Below are positions 25,507-34,358 of a stretch of 64,000 nt of DNA, piece after piece. Where the stretch lies: positions 49,843 to 113,842 of the forward strand of contig JAEUKA010000074.1 of assembly GCA_016794465.1 (NCBI GenBank), given 5' to 3'. The notes under the pieces were generated by a model. The model was not told where the DNA came from. It made no database searches and saw only the letters and a list, made by a program, of their open reading frames with translations. This DNA is from Myxococcales bacterium (GTDB lineage Bacteria > Myxococcota_A > Polyangia > Palsa-1104 > JAEUJZ01). The translations under genes were made by a program, and so were the position numbers. The first letter of the stretch is position 1, and the number at the start of each line of letters is the position of its first letter.

Positions 25507-26727
25507 TTAGGTTCGAGGCTCGACGTTCTCAAACAGCGCCGCGATGCCTTGCCCGACACCGATGCACATCGCAGCCAGGCCGTAGCGCTCACCGCTGCGC
25601 CGCAGCTCATGCGTGAGAGTGGTCGTGATGCGCGCCCCCGAGCAGCCGAGCGGATGCCCAAGCGCGATGGCTCCACCGAGGACATTCACACGGTCGGAAG
25701 CAAGCTCCGGCAGCTCGCGCAGCACCGCCAGCGCCTGGGCCGCAAACGCCTCATTGAGCTCGATGCGTCCCAGGCTGCGCGGGTCAATGCCGGTGCGCCC
25801 CAGCAGCTTGCGAATGGCCGGCACTGGCCCAATCCCCATGTAGCGCGGATCAACGCCCGCCACCGCCCCACCGCAGACTCGCACAAGGGGACGCAGGCCC
25901 AGCTCTTTGGCACGCGCTTCGGTACCAATCAGCACAGCCGCTGCTCCATCGTTGAGCGTCGAAGAGTTGCCCGCCGTCACCGTCCCACCTGACCGAAACG
26001 CCGCCGGCAGCTTGCCGAGCTTATCGACATTGGTGTCGGCACGCGGTCCTTCGTCTTGGCGAAGCTTGGCCGCCGGCTGGCCCTTCCCCGGCGATGGCAG
26101 GCTGACCTCAACCAGCTCGTCGTCAAAGCGCCCGGCCTGCTGAGCTGCCAGCGCCTTCTCGTGCGAGCGCAGTGCAAACAGGTCTTGCTCGTGTCGGCTC
26201 AGGTGATAGCGCTCGGCCAGGTTTTCCGCCGTCTCGCCCATCGCTTCCAGTGGGAACTGGGCGGCCAGCCGTGGATTCGGAAAGCGCCAGCCCAGCGAGG
26301 AATCGAACACCGTGACATGTCCCGATGGAAAGCCACTGTCCGGCTTGGGCATCACCAGCGGCGCTCGCGTCATCGACTCGACCCCGCCGGCAATCATCAG
26401 GTCCGCTTGCCCGGCATTGATGCAGCGTGCCGCTTGCAGCACCGCTTCCAGTCCCGATCCGCAGAGTCGATTCACCGTGACACCGGGCACCGACTGCGGC
26501 AGTCCGGCCAGCAGCAGCGCCATTCTTGCCACGTTGCGGTTGTCTTCGCCCGCTTGGTTGGCGCAGCCGCAGATGACATCGTCGATGCTCTCCGCTGGAA
26601 TTGCAGTGCGCTCCACCAGCTTGCCAATGATCTGACCCAGAAGGTCATCGGGTCGAATGTCTCGCAGTCCGCCGCGAAAGCGACCAATGGGACTACGAAC
26701 CGCTCCTAAGATGTATGCCGAGGCCAT
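25507..26727 (-). CDS. Thiolase (acetyl-CoA acetyltransferase family)
   Basis: 406 residues from ATG at 26727 (MASAYILGAVRSPIGRFRG, the standard thiolase opening); 48 further upstream residues are Cys/Pro-rich and overlap the divergent promoter region. Catalytic residues are all present: nucleophile Cys in VNRLCGSGLEAV (about 91), His in GGAIALGHPLGCSGAR (about 363) and Cys in AAMCIGVGQG (about 393), plus NEAFAAQ. It either condenses two acetyl-CoA or cleaves 3-ketoacyl-CoA. Facing hpnC, it could feed a mevalonate pathway, but beta-oxidation is equally possible. Confidence 0.93.
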   Translation of the reverse strand: MASAYILGAVRSPIGRFRGGLRDIRPDDLLGQIIGKLVERTAIPAESIDDVICGCANQAGEDNRNVARMALLLAGLPQSVPGVTVNRLCGSGLEAVLQAARCINAGQADLMIAGGVESMTRAPLVMPKPDSGFPSGHVTVFDSSLGWRFPNPRLAAQFPLEAMGETAENLAERYHLSRHEQDLFALRSHEKALAAQQAGRFDDELVEVSLPSPGKGQPAAKLRQDEGPRADTNVDKLGKLPAAFRSGGTVTAGNSSTLNDGAAAVLIGTEARAKELGLRPLVRVCGGAVAGVDPRYMGIGPVPAIRKLLGRTGIDPRSLGRIELNEAFAAQALAVLRELPELASDRVNVLGGAIALGHPLGCSGARITTTLTHELRRSGERYGLAAMCIGVGQGIAALFENVEPRT

Positions 26728-26860
26728 GGGCCGGCACGATAGCGCCATCGTCCCCGCGAGGCAACAGGCTGGTGCTGTGGTCGGGCCAGCTTGCGACACG
26801 GTGCGCCTGGGCACGGCTCTTGCCTTAGCAGCAGAGCAAACGCCAGCACAGGGACACGCC

Positions 26861-27880
26861 GTGATCCACAATCGCCAGCTCTTTAGCAGCCCTTCTTCGT
26901 CGGTCAGCCCGCTTCCTCGTCACCTCGGTGGAGGCGCAAGCCACAGCGTACTCAAGGCACCTCGGCGCGCGTATTCGCTCAGCGAGGCCTACGGCTACTG
27001 CGAAAAGATGGTGCAGACCCGTCACGACAGCTTGCCGGTGGCGTCGCGCTACCTGCCCGAACACAAGCGACACCATGTCTTTGCGGTCTATGCCTTCGCC
27101 CGTGCCGCCGATGACTTCGCCGATGAGCCCGAGTTTCAAGGCCAGCGCCAATCCGCACTCAGCGACTGGGAAGATGAGCTAATTCGCACGTTCCACGGCG
27201 AGTCCGATCATCCAATCTTTGGCGCGCTCCGCAACACCATCGAGCAGTGCGACCTACCGATTACGCTGTTTTCGGACCTGCTGGCCGGCTTCCGCATGGA
27301 TCTCGCGCCGCGCACCTTCACAACTTTTGAGGAGCTGCGGACCTACACCCGCTATGTCAGCGAGCCGCTCGGAGAGCTGATTGTTCGCGTGTTCGGTCAC
27401 AAAGAGCCTGCCCGGCTGGCCTTTGCCCGTGACCTAAGCGCGGGCTGGCAGCTGGTGTCGTTTATGCAGAACCTGGGACGCGACCTGCTGCGCGGCCGGG
27501 TCTATCTGCCCATCGAAGATCTGCACCACTTCGGCGTACTGCCCGAGGGAACTCGCACGGCGCCGGCTTCGGCTCACCTCCTGGGGGCGTCAGCGCGGGC
27601 ATGGCGTGACCTTCTGCGGTTTGAAGTGGCGCGGGCGCGGGCGCTGCTGGAGCGGGGTCGGCCCCTTCTCGATCAAGTCGGTGGCGAGCTGCGCTTCGAG
27701 CTGCTCCTCACATACTACTCGGGTCAGGCGCTGCTCGATCGAATCGAGTCGCTCGGAGACGAGATCCTCCGGGGTCGACCGACCCTGTCGCGTACCGACC
27801 GAGCACGAGTGCTGGCGCGAGCCGCCGCCAAGCAAGTGCCGCAGCTGTACTTTCGCCGAACCGAAGAGGTGGTCGAGTAA
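26861..27880 (+). CDS. hpnC: Squalene/phytoene synthase-like protein, HpnC-type
   Basis: 339 residues from GTG at 26861, which has agggA six bases upstream; the longer frame overlaps the divergent thiolase start. The isoprenoid synthase fold shows YAFARAADDFADE, the first Asp-rich motif (DDFAD). The second motif is unusual: FMQNLGRDLLRGRVYLP has only one Asp where family members normally carry DxxxD before the GR-YLP stretch. HpnC acts with HpnD and HpnE to make squalene from farnesyl diphosphate in bacteria lacking classical squalene synthase. It is followed directly by hpnD, but no hpnE or cyclase is in the window. Confidence 0.82.
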   Translation: MIHNRQLFSSPSSSVSPLPRHLGGGASHSVLKAPRRAYSLSEAYGYCEKMVQTRHDSLPVASRYLPEHKRHHVFAVYAFARAADDFADEPEFQGQRQSALSDWEDELIRTFHGESDHPIFGALRNTIEQCDLPITLFSDLLAGFRMDLAPRTFTTFEELRTYTRYVSEPLGELIVRVFGHKEPARLAFARDLSAGWQLVSFMQNLGRDLLRGRVYLPIEDLHHFGVLPEGTRTAPASAHLLGASARAWRDLLRFEVARARALLERGRPLLDQVGGELRFELLLTYYSGQALLDRIESLGDEILRGRPTLSRTDRARVLARAAAKQVPQLYFRRTEEVVE

Positions 27881-28837
27881 ATGAGCACCACCGCTGTGGC
27901 GCAGCAGCAAAGCAGATGGCGCAGTCGGTCGCCTTCTCCCGTTGCAGAGCACTCGATGGACAGTCGCCAGGCTGCGGCCCAGGTCACAGCCAGCAGTCGG
28001 TCCAACTTCTACTTCGCCTTTCTGCTGATGCGGAAAGAGCGACGCAACGCCATCTACGCCGTCTACGCGTACTGCCGGCTGATTGACGACATTGTCGACT
28101 CCGATGATCCGGTGGAGCAAAAACAGGCGGCGCTGGCGGTGTGGGAAGACGAGCTGCGAGCGGCGTTTCAAGGCGGCTCACCGCAGCATCCGGTCGCCCT
28201 GGCTCTTCGCGAGGCACATCAGCGCTTTGGCGTTCGCTATGAAGACGCGCTGCTGGTCCTGCGGGGCTGTCAGACCGACCTCCACAAGCGTCGCTACGCC
28301 AGCTGGTCAGAGCTATACGACTACTGCTACCACGTCGCGTCGGCGGTGGGCTTGATGTGTATTGCGCTGTTTGGCTGCAAACATCCGGGCTCCCGCGACT
28401 ATGCGGTTCACCTGGGGCAGGCGCTACAGCTTACGAACATCTTGCGCGATGTCGCTGAGGATGCCGCCCGGGACCGCATCTATCTGCCGCAAGAAGCACT
28501 GACCGAGTTTGGCTTGTGCGAAGCAGACATCCTCACCGGCCAGCGCAGTACTGCCACGCTGTGGTTGGTTCGTCACTTGGCGGCGCGGGCGCGCAGAGAG
28601 TACGCCTTGGCTCGTGCCACCCTGCCGCCGTCCGACCGCCGTGCCCTGCTTCCCGCCGAGATCATGGGCAGCATCTACTTTGGACTCCTCGAAGAAGTCG
28701 AGCAAAGGGGCGATGCAGTCCTGACTCACGGTCCACGTCCCAAGCTGACTTCTCGTCGAAAGATCGAGCGAGCGCTACACGCGACGCTGCACACCCTGCT
28801 CCCCTACAGCGACAAGCTGCTCGCCCCCGCGTACTAA
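27881..28837 (+). CDS. hpnD: Presqualene diphosphate synthase-like protein, HpnD-type
   Basis: 318 residues; the ATG directly follows the hpnC stop. Both Asp-rich motifs are complete: CRLIDDIVDSDD (about 66) and TNILRDVAEDAARDRIYLP (about 188-206), so it should bind the diphosphates through Mg2+ and condense two farnesyl diphosphates. The N-terminal 25 residues are Ser/Arg-rich and probably disordered. A phytoene synthase role cannot be excluded from sequence alone, but adjacency to an hpnC-like gene favours squalene or presqualene synthesis. Confidence 0.87.
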   Translation: MSTTAVAQQQSRWRSRSPSPVAEHSMDSRQAAAQVTASSRSNFYFAFLLMRKERRNAIYAVYAYCRLIDDIVDSDDPVEQKQAALAVWEDELRAAFQGGSPQHPVALALREAHQRFGVRYEDALLVLRGCQTDLHKRRYASWSELYDYCYHVASAVGLMCIALFGCKHPGSRDYAVHLGQALQLTNILRDVAEDAARDRIYLPQEALTEFGLCEADILTGQRSTATLWLVRHLAARARREYALARATLPPSDRRALLPAEIMGSIYFGLLEEVEQRGDAVLTHGPRPKLTSRRKIERALHATLHTLLPYSDKLLAPAY

Positions 28838-28882
28838 ATGGTTCACTTCTCGCTCGTGCCTCTGCGAGCGTGGCGACCGCAA

Positions 28883-28920
28883 CGTACCAATTGGTACGCT
28901 TGGCTGTACCGATTGGTACA
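28883..28920. promoter_or_regulatory. Two tandem palindromic operator-like sites
   Basis: CGTACCAATTGGTACG (28883-28898) is a perfect 16-bp palindrome. TGTACCGATTGGTACA (28905-28920) is the same palindrome with one mismatch. Their centres are 22 bp apart, about two helical turns, so two dimers could bind on one face. They lie downstream of hpnD and about 50 bp upstream of TTGACA (28971-28976), ahead of the M4 protease gene, in an otherwise gene-free 28838-29070 stretch. A further 12-bp palindrome, GGGCGTACGCCC, is at 29019-29030. Confidence 0.75.
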
Positions 28921-29070
28921 CCGTGGCCGACTGTTTCGGACAGAGCACCGCGCCAAGCTGCCGTTCTAGCTTGACATCTTGATTTTGTAGCTTTTGGTCC
29001 AGTCCTTGCGAAGGGCCCGGGCGTACGCCCTGCGGGGCGATATTCCCGACGACTCAGACAAGGACATGAC

Positions 29071-30633
29071 ATGAAGACCAAGACCTTTCTGCTAGCTTCC
29101 GTGATGTTGGCTGCGGCTTGCGGTACCGAGACTCCAATGGACGAGATGCTTGATCCAGGCGGACCTCAGGTGGATGTGCAGCCGACAGCACCCCAGACCG
29201 ACGTGGGCGGCGATATGAACAGCTTGGCCATGGCGCGTGGAAACGGTGCCATGATTGGCCTTGGCACCGACGAGACGCTGCAAGAAACGTCTGCGCTCAC
29301 CGATGCGCTCGGGCAGACCCACACCCACTACAACCGGACCTACAACAACCTGCCGGTCCATGGCGCCGACTTCGTGCTGCACCAGAAGGGCTCGACCTTC
29401 CTGGGGCTGTCCTCGACGTACAAGTCGCCGGTAAGTGTCACCCTGCAGCCCAAGATAAGCGCGGTGTCGGCCACGGCGGAGGCACTGCGACACTACAGCG
29501 CGACGGCGGTTCTCGCAAAAGTGAGCCTGGTGGTTCACGCCTTCGGGGACAAGCCAGTGCTGGCCTACGATGTCGTGCTCTACAACGACCAGGACAAGGA
29601 CGACTACGCGAGCGAGCAGCACACCTACATCAACGCGGAAACCGGCGCCTACCTGAGCCGCCACAACGCCGTCATGGCCGCTGCTGCGGTGGGTAGCGGC
29701 AAGAGTCTCTACATGGGCACGCTGCCAATCACCGCCAACAGCATCACCGGCGGCTTTGAGATGCGCGACCCGACCCGTGGCAGCGGCTACACCACCAACA
29801 TGAAGAACCGCACCAATGGCGGCACGATCTTCACCGACACCGACAACATCTGGGGCAACAGCACCACTGGTGACGCTGCCAGCGCAGCCGTTGATGCCCA
29901 TGTCGGCGTCGCCCTCACCTGGGACTACTTCAAGAACGTCCACGGTCGCAACGGCATCGCCAATGATGGCAAGGGCTCGTACAACCGCGTCCACTACGGC
30001 CGCGCCTACGCCAATGCCTTCTGGTCCGACTCGTGCTTCTGCATGACCTACGGCGATGGCGACGGCAGGAGCTTCACCTCGCTCGTCTCGCTCGATGTCG
30101 CTGGCCACGAGATGACCCACGGCATCACCGCACGCAGCGCTGGCCTGGTCTACTCCGGCGAGTCCGGCGGCCTCAACGAAGCCACCAGCGACATCTTCGG
30201 CACCATGGTCGAGTACTACGCGGCCAACGCAGCCGACGCGGGCGACTACCTCATCGGCGAGAAGATCACGCTGTTCGGCAACAAGTACCTGCGCAGCATG
30301 AGCGACCCGCGCTCCGACGGCTACTCGATTGACCACTACTCGCAGATGACCGCCAGCATGGACGTGCACTACAGCTCCGGCCTCGCCAACAAGTTCTTCC
30401 ACATGTTGGCGGAAGGCGGCACCAACAAGACCTCGGGTCAGTCCGTGACCGGCATTGGCCGTGGCAAGGCAGAGAAGATCTGGTACCGCGCGCTCACCGT
30501 CTACATGACCTCGGCCACCAACTTCAAGGGCGCACGGGCGGCCACGCTTAGCGCAGCAGCTGACCTGTATGGTGCTGGCGGTGTGGAGCAAAGCACGATC
30601 GCAGCCGCCTGGACCGCTTGCGGTGTGAACTAG
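29071..30633 (+). CDS. Thermolysin-like metallopeptidase (M4), lipoprotein precursor
   Basis: 520 residues. The N-terminus is a lipoprotein signal (LAAACGTE). About 190 residues of FTP/propeptide region follow (LPVHGADFVLHQKG, AETGAYLSRHNAV). The catalytic domain has the M4 zinc motif GHEMTHGITA (about 346), the third ligand in SGGLNEATSDIFG, and the downstream catalytic His region (DVHYSSGLANKFFHML). Such enzymes are secreted endoproteases used for nutrition or predation. The operator pair and TTGACA upstream suggest dedicated control. Aaggac precedes the ATG as ribosome site. Confidence 0.94.
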   Translation: MKTKTFLLASVMLAAACGTETPMDEMLDPGGPQVDVQPTAPQTDVGGDMNSLAMARGNGAMIGLGTDETLQETSALTDALGQTHTHYNRTYNNLPVHGADFVLHQKGSTFLGLSSTYKSPVSVTLQPKISAVSATAEALRHYSATAVLAKVSLVVHAFGDKPVLAYDVVLYNDQDKDDYASEQHTYINAETGAYLSRHNAVMAAAAVGSGKSLYMGTLPITANSITGGFEMRDPTRGSGYTTNMKNRTNGGTIFTDTDNIWGNSTTGDAASAAVDAHVGVALTWDYFKNVHGRNGIANDGKGSYNRVHYGRAYANAFWSDSCFCMTYGDGDGRSFTSLVSLDVAGHEMTHGITARSAGLVYSGESGGLNEATSDIFGTMVEYYAANAADAGDYLIGEKITLFGNKYLRSMSDPRSDGYSIDHYSQMTASMDVHYSSGLANKFFHMLAEGGTNKTSGQSVTGIGRGKAEKIWYRALTVYMTSATNFKGARAATLSAAADLYGAGGVEQSTIAAAWTACGVN

Positions 30634-30747
30634 CCAGCCGCAGTGTGAACCAGGAGCCCGTCCTGGTTCTGCACGCACTCTGCCCGCCCGTCTTCCCCCG
30701 AAACGCCCACCCCGGCTCGTGATATAGTGCGCAGCTGACCATCGTCG

Positions 30748-31890
30748 ATGAACGAGCCGCTTCGCAGCCCCGATAGCAACACGCAGCTCCTTGGCCAGAA
30801 GGTGGGCGAGTACCGCCTGCTGCGAGAGGTCGGACGTGGCGGGATGGGCGTGGTCTTCGAGGCAGTTCACGGCGAGACGGGTGAAAAGGTCGCAGTCAAG
30901 GCGATCCACGAGAAGCTGCTCTCCAACCTGACGGCAGTGCAGCGCTTCGTCGCCGAGGCTCGGCTGATGGCCCGCGTCGACCATCCCGGCCTGACCAAGG
31001 TCTTCGACTCCGGCCAGCTGCCTGGAGGCCGACCGTACTTCGTGATGGAGTTTCTGGTCGGCGAGTCGCTGCGTGACCGTCTGCGCAAAAAAGGCCGCTT
31101 GGCGCAGCGGGAAGCAGTCGCCATCGGTGAAGCCATGGCCCGAGCCCTCGCCATCGCCCACGAAAAAGGAATCGTTCACAGAGATTTAAAACCAGACAAC
31201 GTGCTTCTCGTCGAGGACAAGGCGGCGGGGGGGGGCGAGCTGGTCAAGATTCTTGACTTTGGGATTGCCAAGGCGATTGCTGCGGGCGCGGGCGAGACGC
31301 TGCCGGGGGTGCAGACTGCGACCGGGCTGTTGCTGGGTACTCCGACCTACATGGCGCCGGAGCAGTGTCGTGGTGGCGTCGAGGTGACCGACCGTGCCGA
31401 TGTCTACTCGCTCGGCATTGTGCTGTATCAGCTGGTATCGGGGACGCCGCCGTTTGCGAGCCGCTCGCCAGGCGACGTGATTGCGATGCACATCTTGGAG
31501 CCGCTGCCGCCGCTGGCAGACAAGGCCCCCGATGTCGCGCGGCCGCTCGATGAGCTGATCACGGTGATGCTCAGCAAGAAGCCAACCGATCGCCCCAGCA
31601 TGGTCGAGGTCGCCGAAAAGCTGCACGCGCTGCGCAACGTCGAGCCAAAGACGGTGCTGCTTGCGGCCAAGCCTGCTGCCGAGCGAATCGTCGAAGCCAT
31701 GCAGGCGATGCCGACCACGGAGCTGCGCGCGAACGAGACGCGAATGCTTGACCACAGACCGACCGCGCCGGCCCAAGCGGTGGCTATGCCGCCTGCCCCG
31801 GAAAAGCCGCCGCTGCCATCGTGGCTACTTGTCGCCCTGCTCTGCGCTGTTATCTTGGGCGGCGTGACTGCGGCGATGCTGTTTCGCTGA
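30748..31890 (+). CDS. Hanks-type Ser/Thr protein kinase with C-terminal membrane anchor
   Basis: 380 residues. The kinase domain spans about 19-285: Gly-rich loop VGRGGMGVVFEA, VAVKAI lysine, HRDLKPDN catalytic loop, DFGIAK, and GTPTYMAPEQ in the P+1 region. HRD plus DFG indicates an active RD kinase. A juxtamembrane segment leads to one C-terminal helix (LLVALLCAVILGGVTAAML) and a final Arg, so the kinase faces the cytoplasm with almost no periplasmic part. A gatatagt string lies 20 bases before the ATG. The HIT gene follows 24 bp later. Confidence 0.94.
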   Translation: MNEPLRSPDSNTQLLGQKVGEYRLLREVGRGGMGVVFEAVHGETGEKVAVKAIHEKLLSNLTAVQRFVAEARLMARVDHPGLTKVFDSGQLPGGRPYFVMEFLVGESLRDRLRKKGRLAQREAVAIGEAMARALAIAHEKGIVHRDLKPDNVLLVEDKAAGGGELVKILDFGIAKAIAAGAGETLPGVQTATGLLLGTPTYMAPEQCRGGVEVTDRADVYSLGIVLYQLVSGTPPFASRSPGDVIAMHILEPLPPLADKAPDVARPLDELITVMLSKKPTDRPSMVEVAEKLHALRNVEPKTVLLAAKPAAERIVEAMQAMPTTELRANETRMLDHRPTAPAQAVAMPPAPEKPPLPSWLLVALLCAVILGGVTAAMLFR

Positions 31891-31914
31891 CGGTCGCTCG
31901 AAAGGAAACAGCAA

Positions 31915-32427
31915 ATGGACCGATTGTGGGCCCCGTGGCGCATGGCGTACATCCTGCAAGCGAGCGGCGAAGCAGGCGCTCAAGAGTGCATCTTCTGTCG
32001 CTTCCCTGCCGAGGGCACTGCCCGCTTTGCCGAGAACCTCATCCTCTGCAGCACCAAAGCGGCGTTTGTGATCATGAACCGATTCCCCTACGGCTCGGGT
32101 CACATCATGGTGGTGCCGCGTCGCCACGGAGCCGACCTGCTTTCACTGCCCAGCGACGAGTATCAAGCGACCTGTGAGCTGCTTCGCCAGGCGCAGCACA
32201 TCGTCTGTCGCGAGCTCCACGCCCACGGCGCCAACCTGGGAATGAACCTCGGGCGTGTCGCCGGCGCCGGCATTGACCAGCACCTTCACTTCCACATCGT
32301 GCCGCGCTGGAATGGCGACACCAACTTCATGCCCGTTGTGGGTGACGTAAAAGTCATCAGCGAACACCTGCAGGCGACGTTCGACAAGCTCCGCCCCGCC
32401 TTCGCCCCCCTTGACCAGCCCGACTGA
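31915..32427 (+). CDS. HIT-family nucleotide hydrolase/phosphorylase
   Basis: 170 residues. The histidine triad HLHFHIVPRW is at about 122-131, with Cys residues CIFCRF near residue 25 as in Ap4A-phosphorylase-like HIT proteins, and FPYGSGHIMVVPRRH at about 58. These enzymes split dinucleoside polyphosphates or nucleotide conjugates in the cytoplasm. Good ribosome site (aaagga) ahead of the ATG. It converges with the RluA gene, 7 bp between stops. Confidence 0.93.
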   Translation: MDRLWAPWRMAYILQASGEAGAQECIFCRFPAEGTARFAENLILCSTKAAFVIMNRFPYGSGHIMVVPRRHGADLLSLPSDEYQATCELLRQAQHIVCRELHAHGANLGMNLGRVAGAGIDQHLHFHIVPRWNGDTNFMPVVGDVKVISEHLQATFDKLRPAFAPLDQPD

Positions 32428-32434
32428 CCGCCGG

Positions 32435-33421
32435 TTAGCGAGCTGCTGCTTCGGCTGCTGACCGTTCTTTGCGGGCTTGCGCGCGCAGACGCGACAGCGC
32501 ATCGGCAAAGTCTGTCGGCGGATCTTCTTGAAACATCAGGTCTTCTTCGGTCTGCGGGTGCGTAAAGCCCAGCGTCTCGGCGTGCAAGAGCAAGCGCGGA
32601 CAAGCCAAGGGCGTCTGGCCTCGGCGCGTAAAGTCACGGATGTAGACTCGCTCGCCAATGATCGGGTGCCCGGACTCAGCCAGGTGGATGCGAATCTGGT
32701 GGGTCTTGCCTGTCTCGATCTGGACCGCGCACAGCGTCGCCAGGTTGCCGATGTGCTCCAGCACCTCAACGTGCGTAAGCGCCAGCCGTCCGCCGTGTCC
32801 CAGTTCTACCTTCCACGGGGCAAGCGAGCCGCGCAGGCCATCGCCGCGATCTTTGATGAGATAGCTCTCAATCGTCCGCCCCAAGCAGTAGCCATGCACC
32901 ACGCACAGGTAGCGCCGTCGGATGTCGTGGTGACGAAAGCGCTGCTGCAGCTCGCGCTCAGCCGGACGGGTCTTGGCAAACATCAACAGGCCCGAGGTGT
33001 CCTTGTCGATGCGATGCACGACATACAGCGGCTGCTCGGTGGCCTTGCGACCTTCGGCCCGCCAGCCATCACGGACCAAGTCCATCGCCGTGAACTTCTC
33101 ATCCTTTTCGTAGGGCACGCTGGACACGCCCGCCGGCTTGTTAATGACCACAAGCTGCGAGTCTTCAAAGAGAATCCGCTGCTTGGCCACCGCCATCGCC
33201 TTGGGCACCGGGCGCGGGGCGGTGTGGTCAATCGCAAGAGCCTGGCCAAGTCGAACCCGGCGCGAGGGATCATCCGCCAGGACGCCATCAACAGTAATCT
33301 TGTTGCGCTCACACATCGCGCGCGCCGTGCTCCAGGCTACGCCGAGCCGCTGGCGAATCACCGCCGCCAGGGTCTTGTCATCCTCTTCCGCTGTCACCAC
33401 GAAGCTTGGCATGGCCGGCAT
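32435..33421 (-). CDS. RluA-family pseudouridine synthase
   Basis: 328 residues from ATG at 33421 (another ATG at 33412). An S4 RNA-binding domain covers about 20-75 (RQRLGVAWSTARAMCERNKI, VDGVLADDPSRRV). The synthase domain holds the catalytic Asp in VHRIDKDTSGLLMFAKT (about 150), and the later ETGKTHQIRIHL motif. It isomerises specific uridines in rRNA or tRNA; the exact site cannot be inferred. It diverges from the yceD promoter. Confidence 0.93.
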   Translation of the reverse strand: MPAMPSFVVTAEEDDKTLAAVIRQRLGVAWSTARAMCERNKITVDGVLADDPSRRVRLGQALAIDHTAPRPVPKAMAVAKQRILFEDSQLVVINKPAGVSSVPYEKDEKFTAMDLVRDGWRAEGRKATEQPLYVVHRIDKDTSGLLMFAKTRPAERELQQRFRHHDIRRRYLCVVHGYCLGRTIESYLIKDRGDGLRGSLAPWKVELGHGGRLALTHVEVLEHIGNLATLCAVQIETGKTHQIRIHLAESGHPIIGERVYIRDFTRRGQTPLACPRLLLHAETLGFTHPQTEEDLMFQEDPPTDFADALSRLRAQARKERSAAEAAAR

Positions 33422-33487
33422 CTTACGCGGCGAAGCCCCAAGCACAAGCGGGAAGCCGGCAAACACCAGCGCGACCGAACGGCCATC

Positions 33488-33515
33488 TTGACAGAAAGAC
33501 TCGGCTTTCTATGAT
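33488..33515 (+). promoter_or_regulatory. Near-consensus sigma-70 promoter of the yceD-rpmF-plsX-fab cluster
   Basis: TTGACA (33488-33493), 16-bp spacer, TATGAT (33510-33515). Transcription would start at about 33522, 17 bases before the ATG at 33539. This is the best promoter match seen in the window and fits constitutive expression of ribosomal and lipid-synthesis genes. Confidence 0.75.
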
Positions 33516-33538
33516 GCGACTTCCAAGGCGTAGTGAGT

Positions 33539-34093
33539 ATGACCGAGCTTAGCTTCCGGCTGAAAGACCTTGAAAACAAGGACAGGCACATCGACTGTGC
33601 GCTTTCCGCCACGCTTATTTCCGATGCACTGGCCGACCTAGAGGTCGATGCAGCGCAGTCGGGACTTCATCTCCGCGCCGAGGTGAGCCGACACAATGTC
33701 ACCGTGCTGTGCGATGGCAAGCTGACTGGGAAGCTCTCGCTGCCGTGTCAGCGCTGTCTTGCTCCCGCTACGGTCGTCGTTGACCAGCGCATGCACACCG
33801 TCTTTGTGCCGCCCACGTCCGCTCTTGCGAAACATGACGACGAAGCAGCGGGTGAAGACGGGGTAGACGATGTGGATGACCTCGACTATGCCCATCACAA
33901 CGGCGAGACGGTCGAGCTTCTGCCCATCTTGCGCGAGTACATCATCCTCTCGGTGCCCATCACCGTTTACTGTCAAGAGGACTGTCGCGGACTTTGTCCT
34001 CTCTGCGGCGCTGACAAGAACCAGGGCGACTGCGCCTGCCAGCCTGTCGGTAAGCTGTCGCCACTTTCGGCGCTCCGCGACGTAAAACTCTAA
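33539..34093 (+). CDS. yceD: YceD/DUF177 family protein
   Basis: 184 residues from ATG at 33539, with aaggcg eight bases upstream; a GTG two codons earlier is too close to that site. Family features: the N-terminal strand SGLHLRAEVSRHNVTVLCDG, the LPCQRCLAP Cys pair (about 78), an acidic central linker, and the C-terminal CRGLCPLCGADKNQGDC cluster, which probably binds a metal. YceD is nearly always encoded just before rpmF and has been linked to rRNA maturation. Gene order here is standard. Confidence 0.92.
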   Translation: MTELSFRLKDLENKDRHIDCALSATLISDALADLEVDAAQSGLHLRAEVSRHNVTVLCDGKLTGKLSLPCQRCLAPATVVVDQRMHTVFVPPTSALAKHDDEAAGEDGVDDVDDLDYAHHNGETVELLPILREYIILSVPITVYCQEDCRGLCPLCGADKNQGDCACQPVGKLSPLSALRDVKL

Positions 34094-34129
34094 CTACAGA
34101 CTCTCAATCAGCCTGGAGATCACAGCAAC

Positions 34130-34351
34130 ATGGCCGTTCAGAAAAGAAGACAATCGAGTGCTCGACGTGACTCGCGTCGTGCGCAGTGGATGAAGATGGC
34201 GACGCCGGCTTCATCGGTATGCCCCAACTGCCAGACCGCCAAGATGCCACACCGCATCTGCGGCTCTTGTGGCTGGTACGGCCCGGCCAAGGAAGGGCGG
34301 GTGGTCATCCCGCAGCCGACCGAGAACGAGGCTCCGGCAGAGAAGGCCTAA
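34130..34351 (+). CDS. rpmF: 50S ribosomal protein L32
   Basis: 73 residues. The basic N-terminus (VQKRRQSSARRDSRRAQWM) and zinc-ribbon CPNCQTAKMPHRICGSCGWY (about 25-44, four Cys) are diagnostic of the zinc-binding form of L32. The C-terminus is slightly extended (PQPTENEAPAEKA). It lies between yceD and plsX, the usual arrangement in proteobacteria. Confidence 0.96.
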   Translation: MAVQKRRQSSARRDSRRAQWMKMATPASSVCPNCQTAKMPHRICGSCGWYGPAKEGRVVIPQPTENEAPAEKA

Positions 34352-34358
34352 CCGGCAG

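Noticed and set aside
29092..31179. 695-residue minus-strand frame opposite the M4 protease and kinase.
   Set aside because: It is Val/Ala/His-rich with no domain, and both opposing genes have full catalytic motifs. It arises from high-GC third-position bias.
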